A DNA stretch of 64,000 nt from Lachnospiraceae bacterium (GCA_022652545.1 JALCRM010000005.1:1-64000), one strand, 5' to 3'. Numbered from the stretch's first letter, positions 51,915-62,390 are shown. Translations and numbers: made by a program. Notes: generated from the letters alone by a model not told the origin.

Positions 51915-53456
51915 TCACTGTTTTTTCTGCCGTATGACGGGCCTGATACCGAAGATCTCTTCAAAGAAATCCGCCCTGTTCCTGAACAGGCCGATCTCCA
52001 TCGTGAGATCCTGGTTCGTATTCATCGTGATCACGAGACGTCCGTCCCGCACGGCGATCCGGATATCGTCGCACTTCTGCATATGCGAACGCTCCAGCCC
52101 GTTGGCGATCCTCAGAATGGCCGTCAGTTTTGCAATGACGATGTAATCGTCCTTATCCAGATCGGTCTTTATTCTTGCCGACCCGAAATATTCGAAGGTG
52201 CTGTGGTTGTATTTGACGACATTGGCTACGATCTCCCGCTCAATATGCGAAAGACCGATGATCTCCGTCGACATGATGATGTCGTATGCACAGCCCCCGG
52301 AGTTGACCATGCTGATGTACTTCCCGCAGTCGTGCAGGAGCGCCGCGATCCGGAGCAGCAACCTTTCGCGCGCCCCCAGCCCGTGGTACTTCTTCGTCTC
52401 GTCGAAGATCTGCAGGGAAATGTTCTCCATGGCCGCGCCGCGGTCCGGCAGGCTCAGGTAGCGCTGCGCAATGTTCTTGGCGCAGGCCACGATGTCCTCG
52501 TCGAAATCGTGCGCCGGCTCTATGAAGCGGTTCTGTACCGCATAATCGTAGATGATGCCGTCGCAGAGGGTGACGCCGGGCGCCCAGAGCATTTCACAGT
52601 TCAGAGCCCGGATGATGCACTGGATCAGCATGCCCGAAACATAGAGCAGAGGCAGGTTGTCGTCCGCGATGCCGAGCTGTTTTGCCATTTCCTGCCTGCT
52701 CTGGCTGCGCACGTTCTCCATGAAATGCAGGAAGGCCCGCGTGTCCACGACGCCCGGTTCGCCGCCGGCGGCCAGGCGGTTCTGCAGAAGCGGCGAAACA
52801 TAGTCGTCCACGATGATCAGGTTCCTGACAGCGCGCTGCTTCAGGTACAGGTGCTGGAAGACCTTGAGCTGCGAATTGATGAGTTCCTCGATGACATAGT
52901 CCCTGTGCGTGCTTCCGGCATCGATCAGCTTCATCTGGTCGTTCAGGCGCAGCACGCCCAGCTTCATGTTTTCCGTGATGACCAGCCGGTCTTCGTCAAA
53001 CAGCGAAAGCTGGATGCTGCTGCCGCCGATGTCCACGATGGCGGTGCCTTTTTCGATGATGTGCGAGAAGCTCTCCGTGCGGGCCGCAATGGACTTGTAG
53101 TCCAGGAAGCGCTGCTCCGAATTGGACAGCACCTCGATGCGGATGCCGGTCTGCTGCTCGATCTCATCGAGCACGATGGACGCGTTGACCATCTCCCGGA
53201 TGGCGCTCGTGCCGCAGGCTTTGTACTCCTTCACGCCGTAATTGTCCATGATGGCACGGTATTCGGAGAGCAGCTTTTTCAGCTCCGCCACGTGTTCGTA
53301 ACTGATCTTACCCGTCAGGAACGTATCGGACCCCAGATTGATCCTGTGGCTTACCCTGTCGATCACGCGGATGCCCTTCTTTTTCGAGCACTCGCTGATG
53401 GTGAGTGCGATCTCGTAGCTGCCTACGTCGATCGCTCCGAACAGCTGAACCGCCAT
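51915..53456 (-). CDS. Ppx/GppA exopolyphosphatase with C-terminal HD domain
   Basis: This 513-residue enzyme removes terminal phosphate from polyphosphate or from pppGpp. The ASKHA-fold N-terminal part (about 1-310) has the phosphate loops AIDVGSYEIALTI and IVDIGGSSIQLSLF with the catalytic Glu region GTSAIREMVNA. The C-terminal part (about 325-500) is an HD-type domain with ALLHDCGKYISM, as in Ppx/GppA. Which activity predominates cannot be read; the adjacency to ppk1 favours polyphosphate, and relA elsewhere in the window makes a link to pppGpp possible. The ATG at 53456 follows GGAGG. Confidence 0.93.
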   Translation of the reverse strand: MAVQLFGAIDVGSYEIALTISECSKKKGIRVIDRVSHRINLGSDTFLTGKISYEHVAELKKLLSEYRAIMDNYGVKEYKACGTSAIREMVNASIVLDEIEQQTGIRIEVLSNSEQRFLDYKSIAARTESFSHIIEKGTAIVDIGGSSIQLSLFDEDRLVITENMKLGVLRLNDQMKLIDAGSTHRDYVIEELINSQLKVFQHLYLKQRAVRNLIIVDDYVSPLLQNRLAAGGEPGVVDTRAFLHFMENVRSQSRQEMAKQLGIADDNLPLLYVSGMLIQCIIRALNCEMLWAPGVTLCDGIIYDYAVQNRFIEPAHDFDEDIVACAKNIAQRYLSLPDRGAAMENISLQIFDETKKYHGLGARERLLLRIAALLHDCGKYISMVNSGGCAYDIIMSTEIIGLSHIEREIVANVVKYNHSTFEYFGSARIKTDLDKDDYIVIAKLTAILRIANGLERSHMQKCDDIRIAVRDGRLVITMNTNQDLTMEIGLFRNRADFFEEIFGIRPVIRQKKQ

Positions 53457-53504
53457 AACCCCTCCTGCTGCCGCCGCGCGACAGCCTTTCCGGCCTTTCC
53501 CCCG

Positions 53505-54848
53505 CTACAGGCTTCCCTTCGCCTGCTGTGTGCCGGATATATCCTCTGTGCCGAGCAGATGATCGATGAACTGCTGCGCCGTCCGCCCGGAAAGGCCTCC
53601 GTGCAGCATCTCCCAGCGCGTTGCCGCCAGCCGGAGCTCGTCCGGATCGGCCTCTATTCCGCTGCGTTCCGCCAGGACGCTCACGATGTGCTGGAATTCC
53701 TCCATGCCCGGCGATTCAAAACAGATCGTCACGCCGAACCGGTTCGACAGCGAAAGCTTCTCCTGCATCGTATCGCTCGCGTGTTTCTCCGAGAATCCCT
53801 GTCCGTCGCGGTCCGCAAAGCTCTCCCTGATGAGGTGCCGCCTGTTGCTGGTCGCATAGATCAGCACGTTGGAAGGTTTCTTTTCGAGGCCGCCCTCGAT
53901 CACAGCCTTCAGATATTTGTACTCCGTCTCAAAGTCCTCGAAGCTCAGGTCGTCCATGTAGACGATGAAGCGGTAATTTCTGTTCTTGATCTGCGCGATG
54001 ACATCGTTCAGTTCCTTGAACTGGTGGCGGTAGATCTCGATGATGCGCAGCCCGCGGTCGTAATACTCGTTGGCTATGGCCTTGATGCACGAGGATTTGC
54101 CCGTGCCGGCGTCGCCGTACAGCAGACAGTTGTTGGCGGGACGTCCTTCCACGAAGGCCGTCGTGTTTTCCACCAGTTTCCGCTTTGCGTTCTCATAGCC
54201 CACCAGGTCCTTCAGGCTCACGTGCAGGATGTTCAGGATCGGGTCGATGACGACCGTGCCGTCCTCCTCCCTGCGCACCCGGAAAGCCTTGTGCAGGCCG
54301 AAGCGTCCCACGCCGTAATCCTTGTAGAACTGCGTCAGCATCTCCTTCATCTCTTCCGCGGAGGCGCTTTCGTCAAAATGCGCCGAAAGATTGCAGATGC
54401 GGTCCCGTATCCTCGTGTTGTACAGGCAGCTCTTTTCCGAGCACGCCCTGTAGTCCAGCACCAGGTCAAACTCCGGTACATCGAGCGCCCTGCACAGGGG
54501 CTCGAAATCATAGGTGTAGAAATCCCGGAATATGCCGATGTCATGGAGAGCCGCTCCGTTGATCGAACCCTGTACCTCGCCCCGGATCTCAGTCGCCACG
54601 CTGTAGCTGTTCTCGTTGTTCACCAGCAGGTTCGTCAGATAGCATTTCCACAGATTCCCGTAGAATCCGCTGCTGCCCGCCAGTTCGATCAGTTTGTGGA
54701 TCACGTGGTACATGCCCGCGCGCGCCTTCGAGATCTCCTCCGGGCTGCCCGTGCGGGCTTCGATCCCGCTTTCCATGAGCGCATCCGTTTCGTACAGGAG
54801 CTGCGCGTCCTCAAGATGTCTGTATACGATCAGTTCGTCGGTCTTCAT
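53505..54848 (-). CDS. AAA-type ATPase of the DUF815 family
   Basis: This is a 447-residue cytoplasmic protein. The first 200 residues are helical and unassigned. The ATPase domain that follows has P-loop LLYGDAGTGKSSCIKA near residue 240, Walker B FIVYMDDLSFE, and sensor-like YATSNRRHLIRESF. This matches DUF815, a family of predicted ATP-binding proteins without a defined function, common in Clostridia. The ATG at 54848 follows a purine-rich GGAAGG. It has its own promoter and starts the operon with exopolyphosphatase, ppk1, the small acidic protein and the amidotransferase-like gene. Confidence 0.87.
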   Translation of the reverse strand: MKTDELIVYRHLEDAQLLYETDALMESGIEARTGSPEEISKARAGMYHVIHKLIELAGSSGFYGNLWKCYLTNLLVNNENSYSVATEIRGEVQGSINGAALHDIGIFRDFYTYDFEPLCRALDVPEFDLVLDYRACSEKSCLYNTRIRDRICNLSAHFDESASAEEMKEMLTQFYKDYGVGRFGLHKAFRVRREEDGTVVIDPILNILHVSLKDLVGYENAKRKLVENTTAFVEGRPANNCLLYGDAGTGKSSCIKAIANEYYDRGLRIIEIYRHQFKELNDVIAQIKNRNYRFIVYMDDLSFEDFETEYKYLKAVIEGGLEKKPSNVLIYATSNRRHLIRESFADRDGQGFSEKHASDTMQEKLSLSNRFGVTICFESPGMEEFQHIVSVLAERSGIEADPDELRLAATRWEMLHGGLSGRTAQQFIDHLLGTEDISGTQQAKGSL

Positions 54849-54883
54849 GTGCCGCCTTCCATGCTTACTGTATCCTGATTATT

Positions 54884-54911
54884 ATTTTACCTTTTTCTGT
54901 CACGATGTCAC
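54884..54911 (-). promoter_or_regulatory. Candidate promoter of the DUF815-ppx-ppk1 operon
   Basis: GTGACA (54906-54911) and TAAAAT (54884-54889) lie 16 nt apart on the minus strand, about 36 bp from the DUF815 ATG. Confidence 0.5.
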
Positions 54912-54950
54912 GAAAAACAATGGCCGGAGCCTCTCCTGCGGGGCTTTGGT

Positions 54951-55205
54951 TCAGTATTCCCGCAGCACGAGCTCGGTGATGCCCTGGTTTTCTCCCATCG
55001 TCACGCGCTTTACACGCGGCTCGCGTCCGTAGCAGTACTCCTCCCGGATCATTTCCGCGATCGCCGTACCGCCGTGGTACCCGTGGATCAGCCGGATCCG
55101 GTACACGGACGGCGGGCACCTGTCCAGCACGCTGTCGATCTTCTGCCTGGCCTCGGCCGTCCGGAGCCCGTGCAGGTCGACGACCACGATCCCCGCACTG
55201 TTCAT
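54951..55205 (-). CDS. Small Smr-domain protein
   Basis: This 84-residue protein consists of one Smr domain. It has VVDLHGLRTAEARQKID near the N-terminus (the D-L-H-G motif), then IRLIHGYHGGTAIAEMI, the G-x-G-type loop of the nicking/RNase fold. Stand-alone Smr domains can be nucleases, and this one is too short to be MutS2. The ATG at 55205 overlaps the stop of the HAD gene by four bases, and a GGAGACGG precedes it. I chose this start over a much longer frame beginning at 55334 that lies wholly inside the HAD gene. It ends the folate/pheA operon. Confidence 0.82.
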   Translation of the reverse strand: MNSAGIVVVDLHGLRTAEARQKIDSVLDRCPPSVYRIRLIHGYHGGTAIAEMIREEYCYGREPRVKRVTMGENQGITELVLREY

Positions 55206-55873
55206 GTTCCGTCTCCGTTTCCCTGCCCTGCAAGCAGCGGTACGATATCGTCCAGCGAAGTCACGCAGGCAAAGAGCAGTTTTTCGGTCTCCGCATCCGG
55301 TCCGTCGAGGTCCGGTACAAAGACCGGCAGGCACCCCGCCCTGCTGCAGGAAAGGATCCCGCTCGGGGAGTCTTCCAGCGCAATGCAGGCATCGGGCGGC
55401 AGGTCCAGCTTTTTTGCCGCAGCCAGGTAGATATCCGGCTCGGGCTTTCCCCTGCGCACCTCCGGGCCGTAAACAAAGGCGTCAAAACAGGGCAGCAGCC
55501 CCAGAGGGCCGAGGTATTTCCGCACACGCTCCTCAGGGCTCGCCGTCGCGAGCGCGGTGCGGTAGCCGAGTTCCCGGAGCCTTGAGGGAAGCTGCACGGC
55601 ACCCTTCTTCGGCTCCACGCCGCAGCGGTCCGTATACGCTTCCATCAGGACGCGCCTGCGTGCGCGCACTTCAAAGTAGTCAAAACCGGGCCCGAAGCGG
55701 CCGTGCAGATACTGCACCGCCACGTCGCTGTTTGCCGCGCGCAGGGCCAGCGCATCCGCTTTCGTCATATGGAACCCGAATTCGGCGGCTGCCTCCACCC
55801 AGAAACGGTTGTACAGTTTTTCCGTGTCGACGAGGACGCCGTCCATGTCGAACAGTACGCCCCGGATCATCAT
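55202..55873 (-). CDS. HAD-superfamily phosphatase, beta-phosphoglucomutase-like subfamily
   Basis: This 223-residue hydrolase has the HAD motifs: nucleophile in FDMDGVLVDTEK, Thr/Ser in ALATASPEE, Lys in GKPEPDIYL and the acidic pair in ALEDSPSGI. A cap domain lies between residues 15 and 80, which puts it with beta-phosphoglucomutases and sugar phosphatases. The conserved mutase features cannot be confirmed by eye, so a phosphatase is equally possible. Its start (ATGATG) overlaps the thrH stop and its stop overlaps the Smr gene start. Confidence 0.87.
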   Translation of the reverse strand: MMIRGVLFDMDGVLVDTEKLYNRFWVEAAAEFGFHMTKADALALRAANSDVAVQYLHGRFGPGFDYFEVRARRRVLMEAYTDRCGVEPKKGAVQLPSRLRELGYRTALATASPEERVRKYLGPLGLLPCFDAFVYGPEVRRGKPEPDIYLAAAKKLDLPPDACIALEDSPSGILSCSRAGCLPVFVPDLDGPDAETEKLLFACVTSLDDIVPLLAGQGNGDGT

Positions 55874-56478
55874 TGCAGGCCGGCGGCGGTGCGGATCGCG
55901 GCCGAAAGTTCTTCAAAGGTCTCAAAGGCGGGAATATCCGGATTTGCCGCCTTGATCGCCTCCGTGCTGCGGAAAAGGAAGCCTGCGCTGCCGGCCCTGA
56001 TCATATCCAGGTCGTTGTAGCTGTCACCGCTCGCAATGGTCTCGAAACCGATCTGCTGCAGCGCCTTCACCGTGTTCAGCTTGGAATCCCGGATACGCAT
56101 GCGGAATCCTGAGATCATGCCGTCTTCCCCCGCCTCCAGCGTATTGCAGAACAGCGTTGGATAGCCGAGTTTCTTCATAAGAGGCATCGCAAACTGCGTG
56201 AAGGTGTCGCTGATGATGATGACCTGCATTTCGGCGCGCAGGCCATCCAGGAATTCCTTTGCGCCCGGCAGCGGGTCGATCCCGGCGATCGTCTCCCGGA
56301 TCTCCTTCAGTCCGAGGCCGTGCTCGCGCAGTATGCCGAGCCGCCAGTTCATGAGCTTGCCGTAGTCGGGTTCGTCGCGCGTGGTCCTTTTCAGTTCCGG
56401 TATTCCGCTCGCCTCCGAAAAAGCGATCCAGATCTCCGGTACCAGCACGCCCTCCAGGTCCAGACAGGTAATATACAT
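55870..56478 (-). CDS. thrH: ThrH: phosphoserine phosphatase / homoserine phosphotransferase
   Basis: ThrH is a HAD enzyme that dephosphorylates phosphoserine and can move the phosphate to homoserine. The 202-residue product starts MYITCLDLEGVLVPEIW, where the nucleophile motif reads D-L-E, the variant typical of ThrH. Further motifs are IISDTFTQFAMPLM and GDSYNDLDMI, which close the active site. It follows pheA by 29 bp in an amino-acid and cofactor operon, so a role in serine or threonine supply is likely but indirect. Confidence 0.92.
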   Translation of the reverse strand: MYITCLDLEGVLVPEIWIAFSEASGIPELKRTTRDEPDYGKLMNWRLGILREHGLGLKEIRETIAGIDPLPGAKEFLDGLRAEMQVIIISDTFTQFAMPLMKKLGYPTLFCNTLEAGEDGMISGFRMRIRDSKLNTVKALQQIGFETIASGDSYNDLDMIRAGSAGFLFRSTEAIKAANPDIPAFETFEELSAAIRTAAGLQ

Positions 56479-56507
56479 GTTTTTATCCCCCTCTCCGCCT
56501 TCTGCGG

Positions 56508-57656
56508 TCAGTGATTTTCTGCTTTTTTGTAATTGCCGAGTATCTTCAGTTTCCGGGAATCGTCCCGCAGGCCGCGCAACGCATTCCGCACGCCCTCGTC
56601 CGAAAGACTGCCTTCAAAATCGATGAAGAACCGGTACTCCCAGTTTCTCTCCTCGATCGGCCGGCTCTCGATCTTTGTCATGTTGAGCCCGTTGTAGATA
56701 AAGTGGGAAAGGATGCGGTACAGGGAACCGCTGACGTGCGGGATCTCCACGATGATCGATATTTTGTCCGCCCCTTTAAGGAAGATCTTCTGGTTCGTAC
56801 AGACGACAAAGCGCGTGGAATTCGTTACGGACGTGCTGATCCCGCGGGCGAGGACCTTCAGGCCGTACACCCCGGCGCAGTACTCTCCGGCGATCGCGCC
56901 TTCTCCGGGATCCCTGTCCTCGGCCACTTTTCTCGCCGCAAAGGCGTTGTTCTGCATGGCGATCGTCTGCCACTGCGGGTGCGATTCCAGATACCGGTCG
57001 CACTGCATCAGCGACTGGGCATGCGAATAGATGCACTTCACGGTCTCCTCCGAAGCGCCTTCGCACCCCAGAAGGCAGTGCGCGATCGGAATGATCTCCT
57101 CCCCCACGATATAATTTTCATACTCCTCGAGAAGATCGTAATTCTGGCTCACGACACCGGCCGTGGAATTCTCGATCGGCAGCACCGCGTAGTCCGCCAT
57201 GCCTTCCTCGATCGATGTCATGGCATCGCGGAAGGTCGGCACCGCGCGGCTCTCGACTTTCTCCCCGAAGAATCTGCGGGTGGCTTCTTCCGAGTAGGAG
57301 CCCCGGTCGCCCTGGAACACAACGCGGCAGCCGTCGCCGAAAAGACTGTCCGCGGGTATGAACGGCAGGCGCTCTGCGATCCCCTGCTCCGTCAGCAGCC
57401 TGTACTGCTTTTTGCGGCTGACCGCCATGATCTGCTCAAAGAGCTCGCGGATCCCGAGCCTTGTGAACTCGTCGTCCGCCATGGCCTCCACCGAAAGGAG
57501 CTTCTGCTTCTCCCGCGCGGGGTCCAGTACCTTCCTGTGTTCGCGGATCTTGTATTCCGCTACTTTTTCAGAGACCTGCAGCCTCTTTTTGTACAGGTCC
57601 GTGATGCTTTTGTCGATCTCGTCGATCTGTCTGCGGTATCCGTCCAGTTCATCCAT
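56508..57656 (-). CDS. pheA: Bifunctional chorismate mutase/prephenate dehydratase (P-protein)
   Basis: This enzyme makes phenylpyruvate from chorismate. The 382-residue product has an AroQ-type chorismate mutase at residues 1-90 (GYRRQIDEIDKSITDLYKKR). The dehydratase follows at about 112-290 with VFQGDRGSYSEEAT, PIENSTAGVV and the STRFVV motif. A C-terminal ACT domain has the MTKIESRPIEERNWEY motif, which binds phenylalanine for feedback inhibition. The ATG at 57656 is weakly preceded by GAGGCG. It sits 43 bp after the folB-folK gene. Confidence 0.97.
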   Translation of the reverse strand: MDELDGYRRQIDEIDKSITDLYKKRLQVSEKVAEYKIREHRKVLDPAREKQKLLSVEAMADDEFTRLGIRELFEQIMAVSRKKQYRLLTEQGIAERLPFIPADSLFGDGCRVVFQGDRGSYSEEATRRFFGEKVESRAVPTFRDAMTSIEEGMADYAVLPIENSTAGVVSQNYDLLEEYENYIVGEEIIPIAHCLLGCEGASEETVKCIYSHAQSLMQCDRYLESHPQWQTIAMQNNAFAARKVAEDRDPGEGAIAGEYCAGVYGLKVLARGISTSVTNSTRFVVCTNQKIFLKGADKISIIVEIPHVSGSLYRILSHFIYNGLNMTKIESRPIEERNWEYRFFIDFEGSLSDEGVRNALRGLRDDSRKLKILGNYKKAENH

Positions 57657-57699
57657 GTAAGCGCCTCATCTGTTGTTTTTGAAACGGGCAGCCGCTGCG

Positions 57700-58539
57700 T
57701 CAGCACCTGTGCTGCAGGGCAGCCAGCAGCTGCGCCACTGTCTTTCCGCTCAGAGGGTCCCGGAAATTCGGATTGAGCGAAGCAACGGGCCCCAGCACGA
57801 ACTCCCTGTTGGCAAAATCCGGGTGCGGTATGGCAAGCTCCGGCGTCCCGATGATCTCGCTGTCATAAAACACAATGTCGAGGTCCAGGGTGCGCGGCCC
57901 CCAGTGTCTCTCCCTGCGGCGCCCTGCTTCGTTTTCGAGCCGGTGCAGCTGTGCGAGCAGCTCCGCGGGAGAATAAAGCGTCTCCAGAAGGACCGCGCAG
58001 TTCAGGAACGCCGGCTGGTCCGTCACGCCGTAGGGCGCCGTTTCAATGAGCTCCGAGCAGTCGGTGCGCCGGTCGTGCGGGTCCGCCCGCAGTTCTTCGA
58101 CTGCCTTTAGGATCGTGCCTTCGCGGTCTCCCAGATTGGCGCCCGCAGAAAGGAACACGCGGTGGTACGAGCGCTTCACGGACACGGAGACCGATTCGAA
58201 TTCCAGCCGGATCGGCGCCTCCGGCTTGCGTATCCGCAGTGTGCAGCTGTCCGCGGCCGGGAAGCGCATCAGCAGTTCCAGGCAGGCTTCCTGCGCGGCC
58301 TTCTCCAGCAGGCTGTAGGTATGCTCCGTGAGGAAAGAAGCGAGGAATTCCGCCGCTGTGCCGTAATTTACCGTGTCCCCGAGGTCGTCCGTAGACGCCG
58401 CCCTGTCAAAACAGGTCTCAATGACGGCATCGATCACAAAATGCTGTCCCTTTTCCGTTTCCTCCGGATACACGCCGTGGTGCGCAAAAATACGCAGTCC
58501 GTCGATCTGTATCCTGTCCCTGAAAACATCCCCGTCCAT
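57700..58539 (-). CDS. folK: Dihydroneopterin aldolase-HPPK fusion (FolB-FolK)
   Basis: This 279-residue bifunctional protein covers two consecutive folate steps. Residues 1-120 are dihydroneopterin aldolase (IQIDGLRIFAHHGVYPEE, with catalytic Lys region LEKAAQEACLELL). Residues 124-279 are 6-hydroxymethyl-dihydropterin pyrophosphokinase (VFLSAGANLGDREGTIL and WGPRTLDLDIVFYDSE). The ATG at 58539 shares a base with the folP stop (TGATG). I chose it over a longer frame starting at 58773, which lies inside folP. Confidence 0.96.
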   Translation of the reverse strand: MDGDVFRDRIQIDGLRIFAHHGVYPEETEKGQHFVIDAVIETCFDRAASTDDLGDTVNYGTAAEFLASFLTEHTYSLLEKAAQEACLELLMRFPAADSCTLRIRKPEAPIRLEFESVSVSVKRSYHRVFLSAGANLGDREGTILKAVEELRADPHDRRTDCSELIETAPYGVTDQPAFLNCAVLLETLYSPAELLAQLHRLENEAGRRRERHWGPRTLDLDIVFYDSEIIGTPELAIPHPDFANREFVLGPVASLNPNFRDPLSGKTVAQLLAALQHRC

Positions 58540-59396
58540 CAGGCTCTCCCTATGGCGGCCGCCATGGCCGCCGCGCGGGCGTTCCGCAGTACATTGTGCA
58601 CCCGCACGAACATACAGCCGCTCTGCACCGCGAGCACCGTCGTCACTTCCGTGCCTTCCTCGCGTTCTCCCGCCGGCAGGTCCAGCGTCTGCCCGATCAC
58701 GGACTTCCGGCTCGCTCCGAGGAGCAGCGGGCAGCCGTGTGCACGGAAGGCGCCGAGGCTGCCGAGAATCCACAGGTTCTCCCTGTACGTCCTCCCGAAA
58801 CCCACGCCCGGGTCCAGAATGATCTTCTCTTTACGGATGCCGGCCTTTTCTGCCTTCGCAAGCGATGCGGAAAGGCCGCTGTTCACTTCTTCAAGGAATG
58901 CCTCTCTGCTGCATTCCTCCTTCTCCGGCGCATAGTTTCCTTCCGTCTTTCCCGTGGCGTTGTCCATCAGGATACAGGGCAGGCCGCCCGAGGCGATCAC
59001 GTCCGCCATCGTGCAGCGCTGGTCTTCCTCCGGGTACCGCAGCCCCCAGATGTCGTTGATGAGGTCGGCCCCTGCCGCGATCCCGTCCTTTGCGACCTTC
59101 GCACGGAACGTATCCAGCGAGACCGGAATGTCAAAATTGTCCTTCACGAGGCGGATCGCCTCCGTCACGCGGCAGCTCTCTTCCTCCGGATCCACGTCCG
59201 CGTGCCCCGGCCTCGTCGACATGCCGCCGATATCCAGCATCGAAGCGCCGTCACGGATCATTTCTCCCGCGTGGTGCAGGATCGCGTCCTTCGTGACATA
59301 TCTGCCGCCGTCGGAAAAAGAATCGGGCGTCACGTTGAGGATCCCGAGGATGTATGTCGTACCTTCCGTTTCAAACTCCCTGTTCCCGATGCGCAT
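58539..59396 (-). CDS. folP: Dihydropteroate synthase
   Basis: FolP joins para-aminobenzoate to the pterin pyrophosphate, the sulfonamide target. The 285-residue TIM barrel begins [12 protein letters not shown]. It has the two family signatures ILGILNVTPDSFSDGGRY and DIGGMSTRPGHADV, plus KEKIILDPGVGFGRT later. I chose the ATG at 59396 (TGATG overlap with folE) over a frame extending to 59519 inside folE. Tight coupling with its neighbours places it in the folate operon. Confidence 0.97.
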   Translation of the reverse strand: MRIGNREFETEGTTYILGILNVTPDSFSDGGRYVTKDAILHHAGEMIRDGASMLDIGGMSTRPGHADVDPEEESCRVTEAIRLVKDNFDIPVSLDTFRAKVAKDGIAAGADLINDIWGLRYPEEDQRCTMADVIASGGLPCILMDNATGKTEGNYAPEKEECSREAFLEEVNSGLSASLAKAEKAGIRKEKIILDPGVGFGRTYRENLWILGSLGAFRAHGCPLLLGASRKSVIGQTLDLPAGEREEGTEVTTVLAVQSGCMFVRVHNVLRNARAAAMAAAIGRA

Positions 59397-59956
59397 CAGC
59401 GCTCCTCCAGCATGCGGAAAAACAGGTTCCGCATCTTTTCGTCCTTTTCGAATTCGCCTCGCACGGCGACCGTGGAGGTCTTTGTGCCCGGCTTCGAAAC
59501 ACCGCGCATGCTCATGCACAGGTGCTCCGCCGTCACATAGACCATGACGCCCCGCGCCGAGAGGCCTTCCATGACCGCATCCGCGATCTCCTCCGTCAGG
59601 CGCTCCTGCAGCTGCAGGCGCCGCGCATAGACTTCGACCGTGCGCGCAAGTTTTGACAGGCCCGCCACCTTTCCGTCCGGCAGATAGCCTATGGCCACCG
59701 TGCCGAAAAACGGCAGCAGATGATGCTCGCAGAGGGAATAGAACCGGATGTCCTTTTCCAGCACGATGCCCTTCGCAGCGGACGTGAACGTCTTCTGCAG
59801 ATACTCCCCGGGATCCCTGTCATACCCGGCCGCCAGTTCTCCGTACATGCGGGCGACGCGGTCGGGCGTCTCGCGAAGTCCCTCCCGGCCGGGATCCTCT
59901 CCGATACCTGCAAGGAGCATTTCCACAGCCTTCCTGATCTTCTCTTCATCTACCAT
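59396..59956 (-). CDS. folE: GTP cyclohydrolase I (FolE type 1)
   Basis: FolE opens the folate pathway by converting GTP to dihydroneopterin triphosphate. The 186-residue product has the zinc/substrate motif [14 protein letters not shown] near residue 75, then [15 protein letters not shown] and a second Cys in [11 protein letters not shown], as in type IA enzymes. Its start directly follows the folC stop (TAA then ATG), and it overlaps folP at its own stop. Confidence 0.97.
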   Translation of the reverse strand: MVDEEKIRKAVEMLLAGIGEDPGREGLRETPDRVARMYGELAAGYDRDPGEYLQKTFTSAAKGIVLEKDIRFYSLCEHHLLPFFGTVAIGYLPDGKVAGLSKLARTVEVYARRLQLQERLTEEIADAVMEGLSARGVMVYVTAEHLCMSMRGVSKPGTKTSTVAVRGEFEKDEKMRNLFFRMLEER

Positions 59957-61279
59957 TTATCCACGCCTCCGTGCAACAATGCGCCGCATTTCCCCGAGCC
60001 AGCTCAGGGAGCCGAATCCCACGACCGCGTCCCCTTTCGAGGCTGCCAGAAGCTCCGCCATCTCCAGCGCCTCTTCCGGCGAATCGGCCGCCGTCACTTC
60101 CGAACAATAGGACGCAGCGGTCTTAGCTAGCTCCAGGGCCGGCAGCGCCCGCCTGTTGCCGAGCGGCGTCAGCGTTACTATGGCATCCGCAAGGTCCGCG
60201 GTGTCTTTCAATACTTTATCATATTCCTTGTCCGCCAGTACACCGACCATGAAAATGAAGCGTCTGCCGGGCAAAACAGCGCGCAGGGATTCGGACAGCC
60301 GCAGCGCCGCCGCCTCGTTGTGCGCCCCGTCCAGAATGAGCAGCGGCTTTCTTGAGACCACCTCAAACCGGCCTGGCCAGGGCGAAGGGTCCGCCATGCC
60401 CGCGAGCAGCTGCCTGTCCGTGAACGGGAAGCCGTGCTCCCGGAGGTATTCCAGCACCGTCAGGGCAAGGGCCGCGTTGTCGATCTGGTAAGTGCCGGGC
60501 TCCGGGACCGACACGTGCAAATGCCGCGCGCTGCCCTGTTTATCCGGTCTTTCCCACGTAAAGGAAGAGCCGCCGAGACCTGTTTTCACATGGGCGGTGC
60601 GCCCTTTGACATCTGCCGTCACGAGGGGCGCGTGCATGGCTGCGGCGCGCTCCTTAAGGACCTGTGCCGCTTCCGGCTGCTGCGGCGCCGTAAAGCAGGG
60701 ACACCCCTGCTTGATGATCCCGGCTTTCTGACCCGCGATCTCCCGCAGGGTGCCGCCCAGGAATTTCATATGGTCCATCCCGATCGCGGTGATGACCGAA
60801 GCTGCGGGGCTCTGTACGATGTTCGTGGCGTCCAGGGCTCCGCCCATGCCGCATTCACAGACGACGGCATCGCAGCCTTCGTCTGCAAAATAGCGGAACA
60901 TGAGCCCTGTTTCCATTTCAAAAGCGGTGGGATGCGGAAAACCTGCGCCCGTGAGCCGGGCCGCGGCCTCCTTCAGAAGATCCAGATATTCATTGAGACG
61001 TCTTTTTGCAATGGGACGGCCGTTTATCATAAACCGGTCGCGGTATCCGTCTATCGTCGGCGACTGGTAGCAGCCCGTGCGGTATCCCGCAGCGTGCAGG
61101 ACACAGGACAGGAAGTGCGCGACGGATCCTTTTCCGTCCGTGCCCGCTATGTGGATGACCCGGAGCTTTTCCTGCGGTTCCCCGAGCTCGCTGCAAAGGC
61201 GCCGGACACTGTCCAGCCCCGGTACGATCCTGTAACTGTCCCACGACTCTATATATTCCTGCGCTTCCCTGTCCGTCAT
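59957..61279 (-). CDS. folC: Folylpolyglutamate/dihydrofolate synthase
   Basis: FolC adds glutamate to dihydropteroate and to folates. The 440-residue product is a Mur-ligase relative with P-loop IAGTDGKGSVAHFLS near residue 45, central region TAIGMDHMKFLGGT, and C-terminal DGAHNEAA. It lies 16 bp after prfA and directly abuts folE, so it starts the folate block within a longer operon. Confidence 0.96.
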   Translation of the reverse strand: MTDREAQEYIESWDSYRIVPGLDSVRRLCSELGEPQEKLRVIHIAGTDGKGSVAHFLSCVLHAAGYRTGCYQSPTIDGYRDRFMINGRPIAKRRLNEYLDLLKEAAARLTGAGFPHPTAFEMETGLMFRYFADEGCDAVVCECGMGGALDATNIVQSPAASVITAIGMDHMKFLGGTLREIAGQKAGIIKQGCPCFTAPQQPEAAQVLKERAAAMHAPLVTADVKGRTAHVKTGLGGSSFTWERPDKQGSARHLHVSVPEPGTYQIDNAALALTVLEYLREHGFPFTDRQLLAGMADPSPWPGRFEVVSRKPLLILDGAHNEAAALRLSESLRAVLPGRRFIFMVGVLADKEYDKVLKDTADLADAIVTLTPLGNRRALPALELAKTAASYCSEVTAADSPEEALEMAELLAASKGDAVVGFGSLSWLGEMRRIVARRRG

Positions 61280-61295
61280 GGGCCGGTGCCTCCCG

Positions 61296-62370
<1,075 letters not shown>

Positions 62371-62390
<20 letters not shown>

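Noticed and set aside
50424-54878. A 1,484-codon open frame on the plus strand across three genes
   Set aside because: It is exactly antisense to ppk1, the exopolyphosphatase and DUF815 genes, all of which have clear family motifs and ribosome-binding sites. The translation is rich in His, Arg, Leu and Val without domains, the expected shadow of GC-rich third positions on the coding strand.
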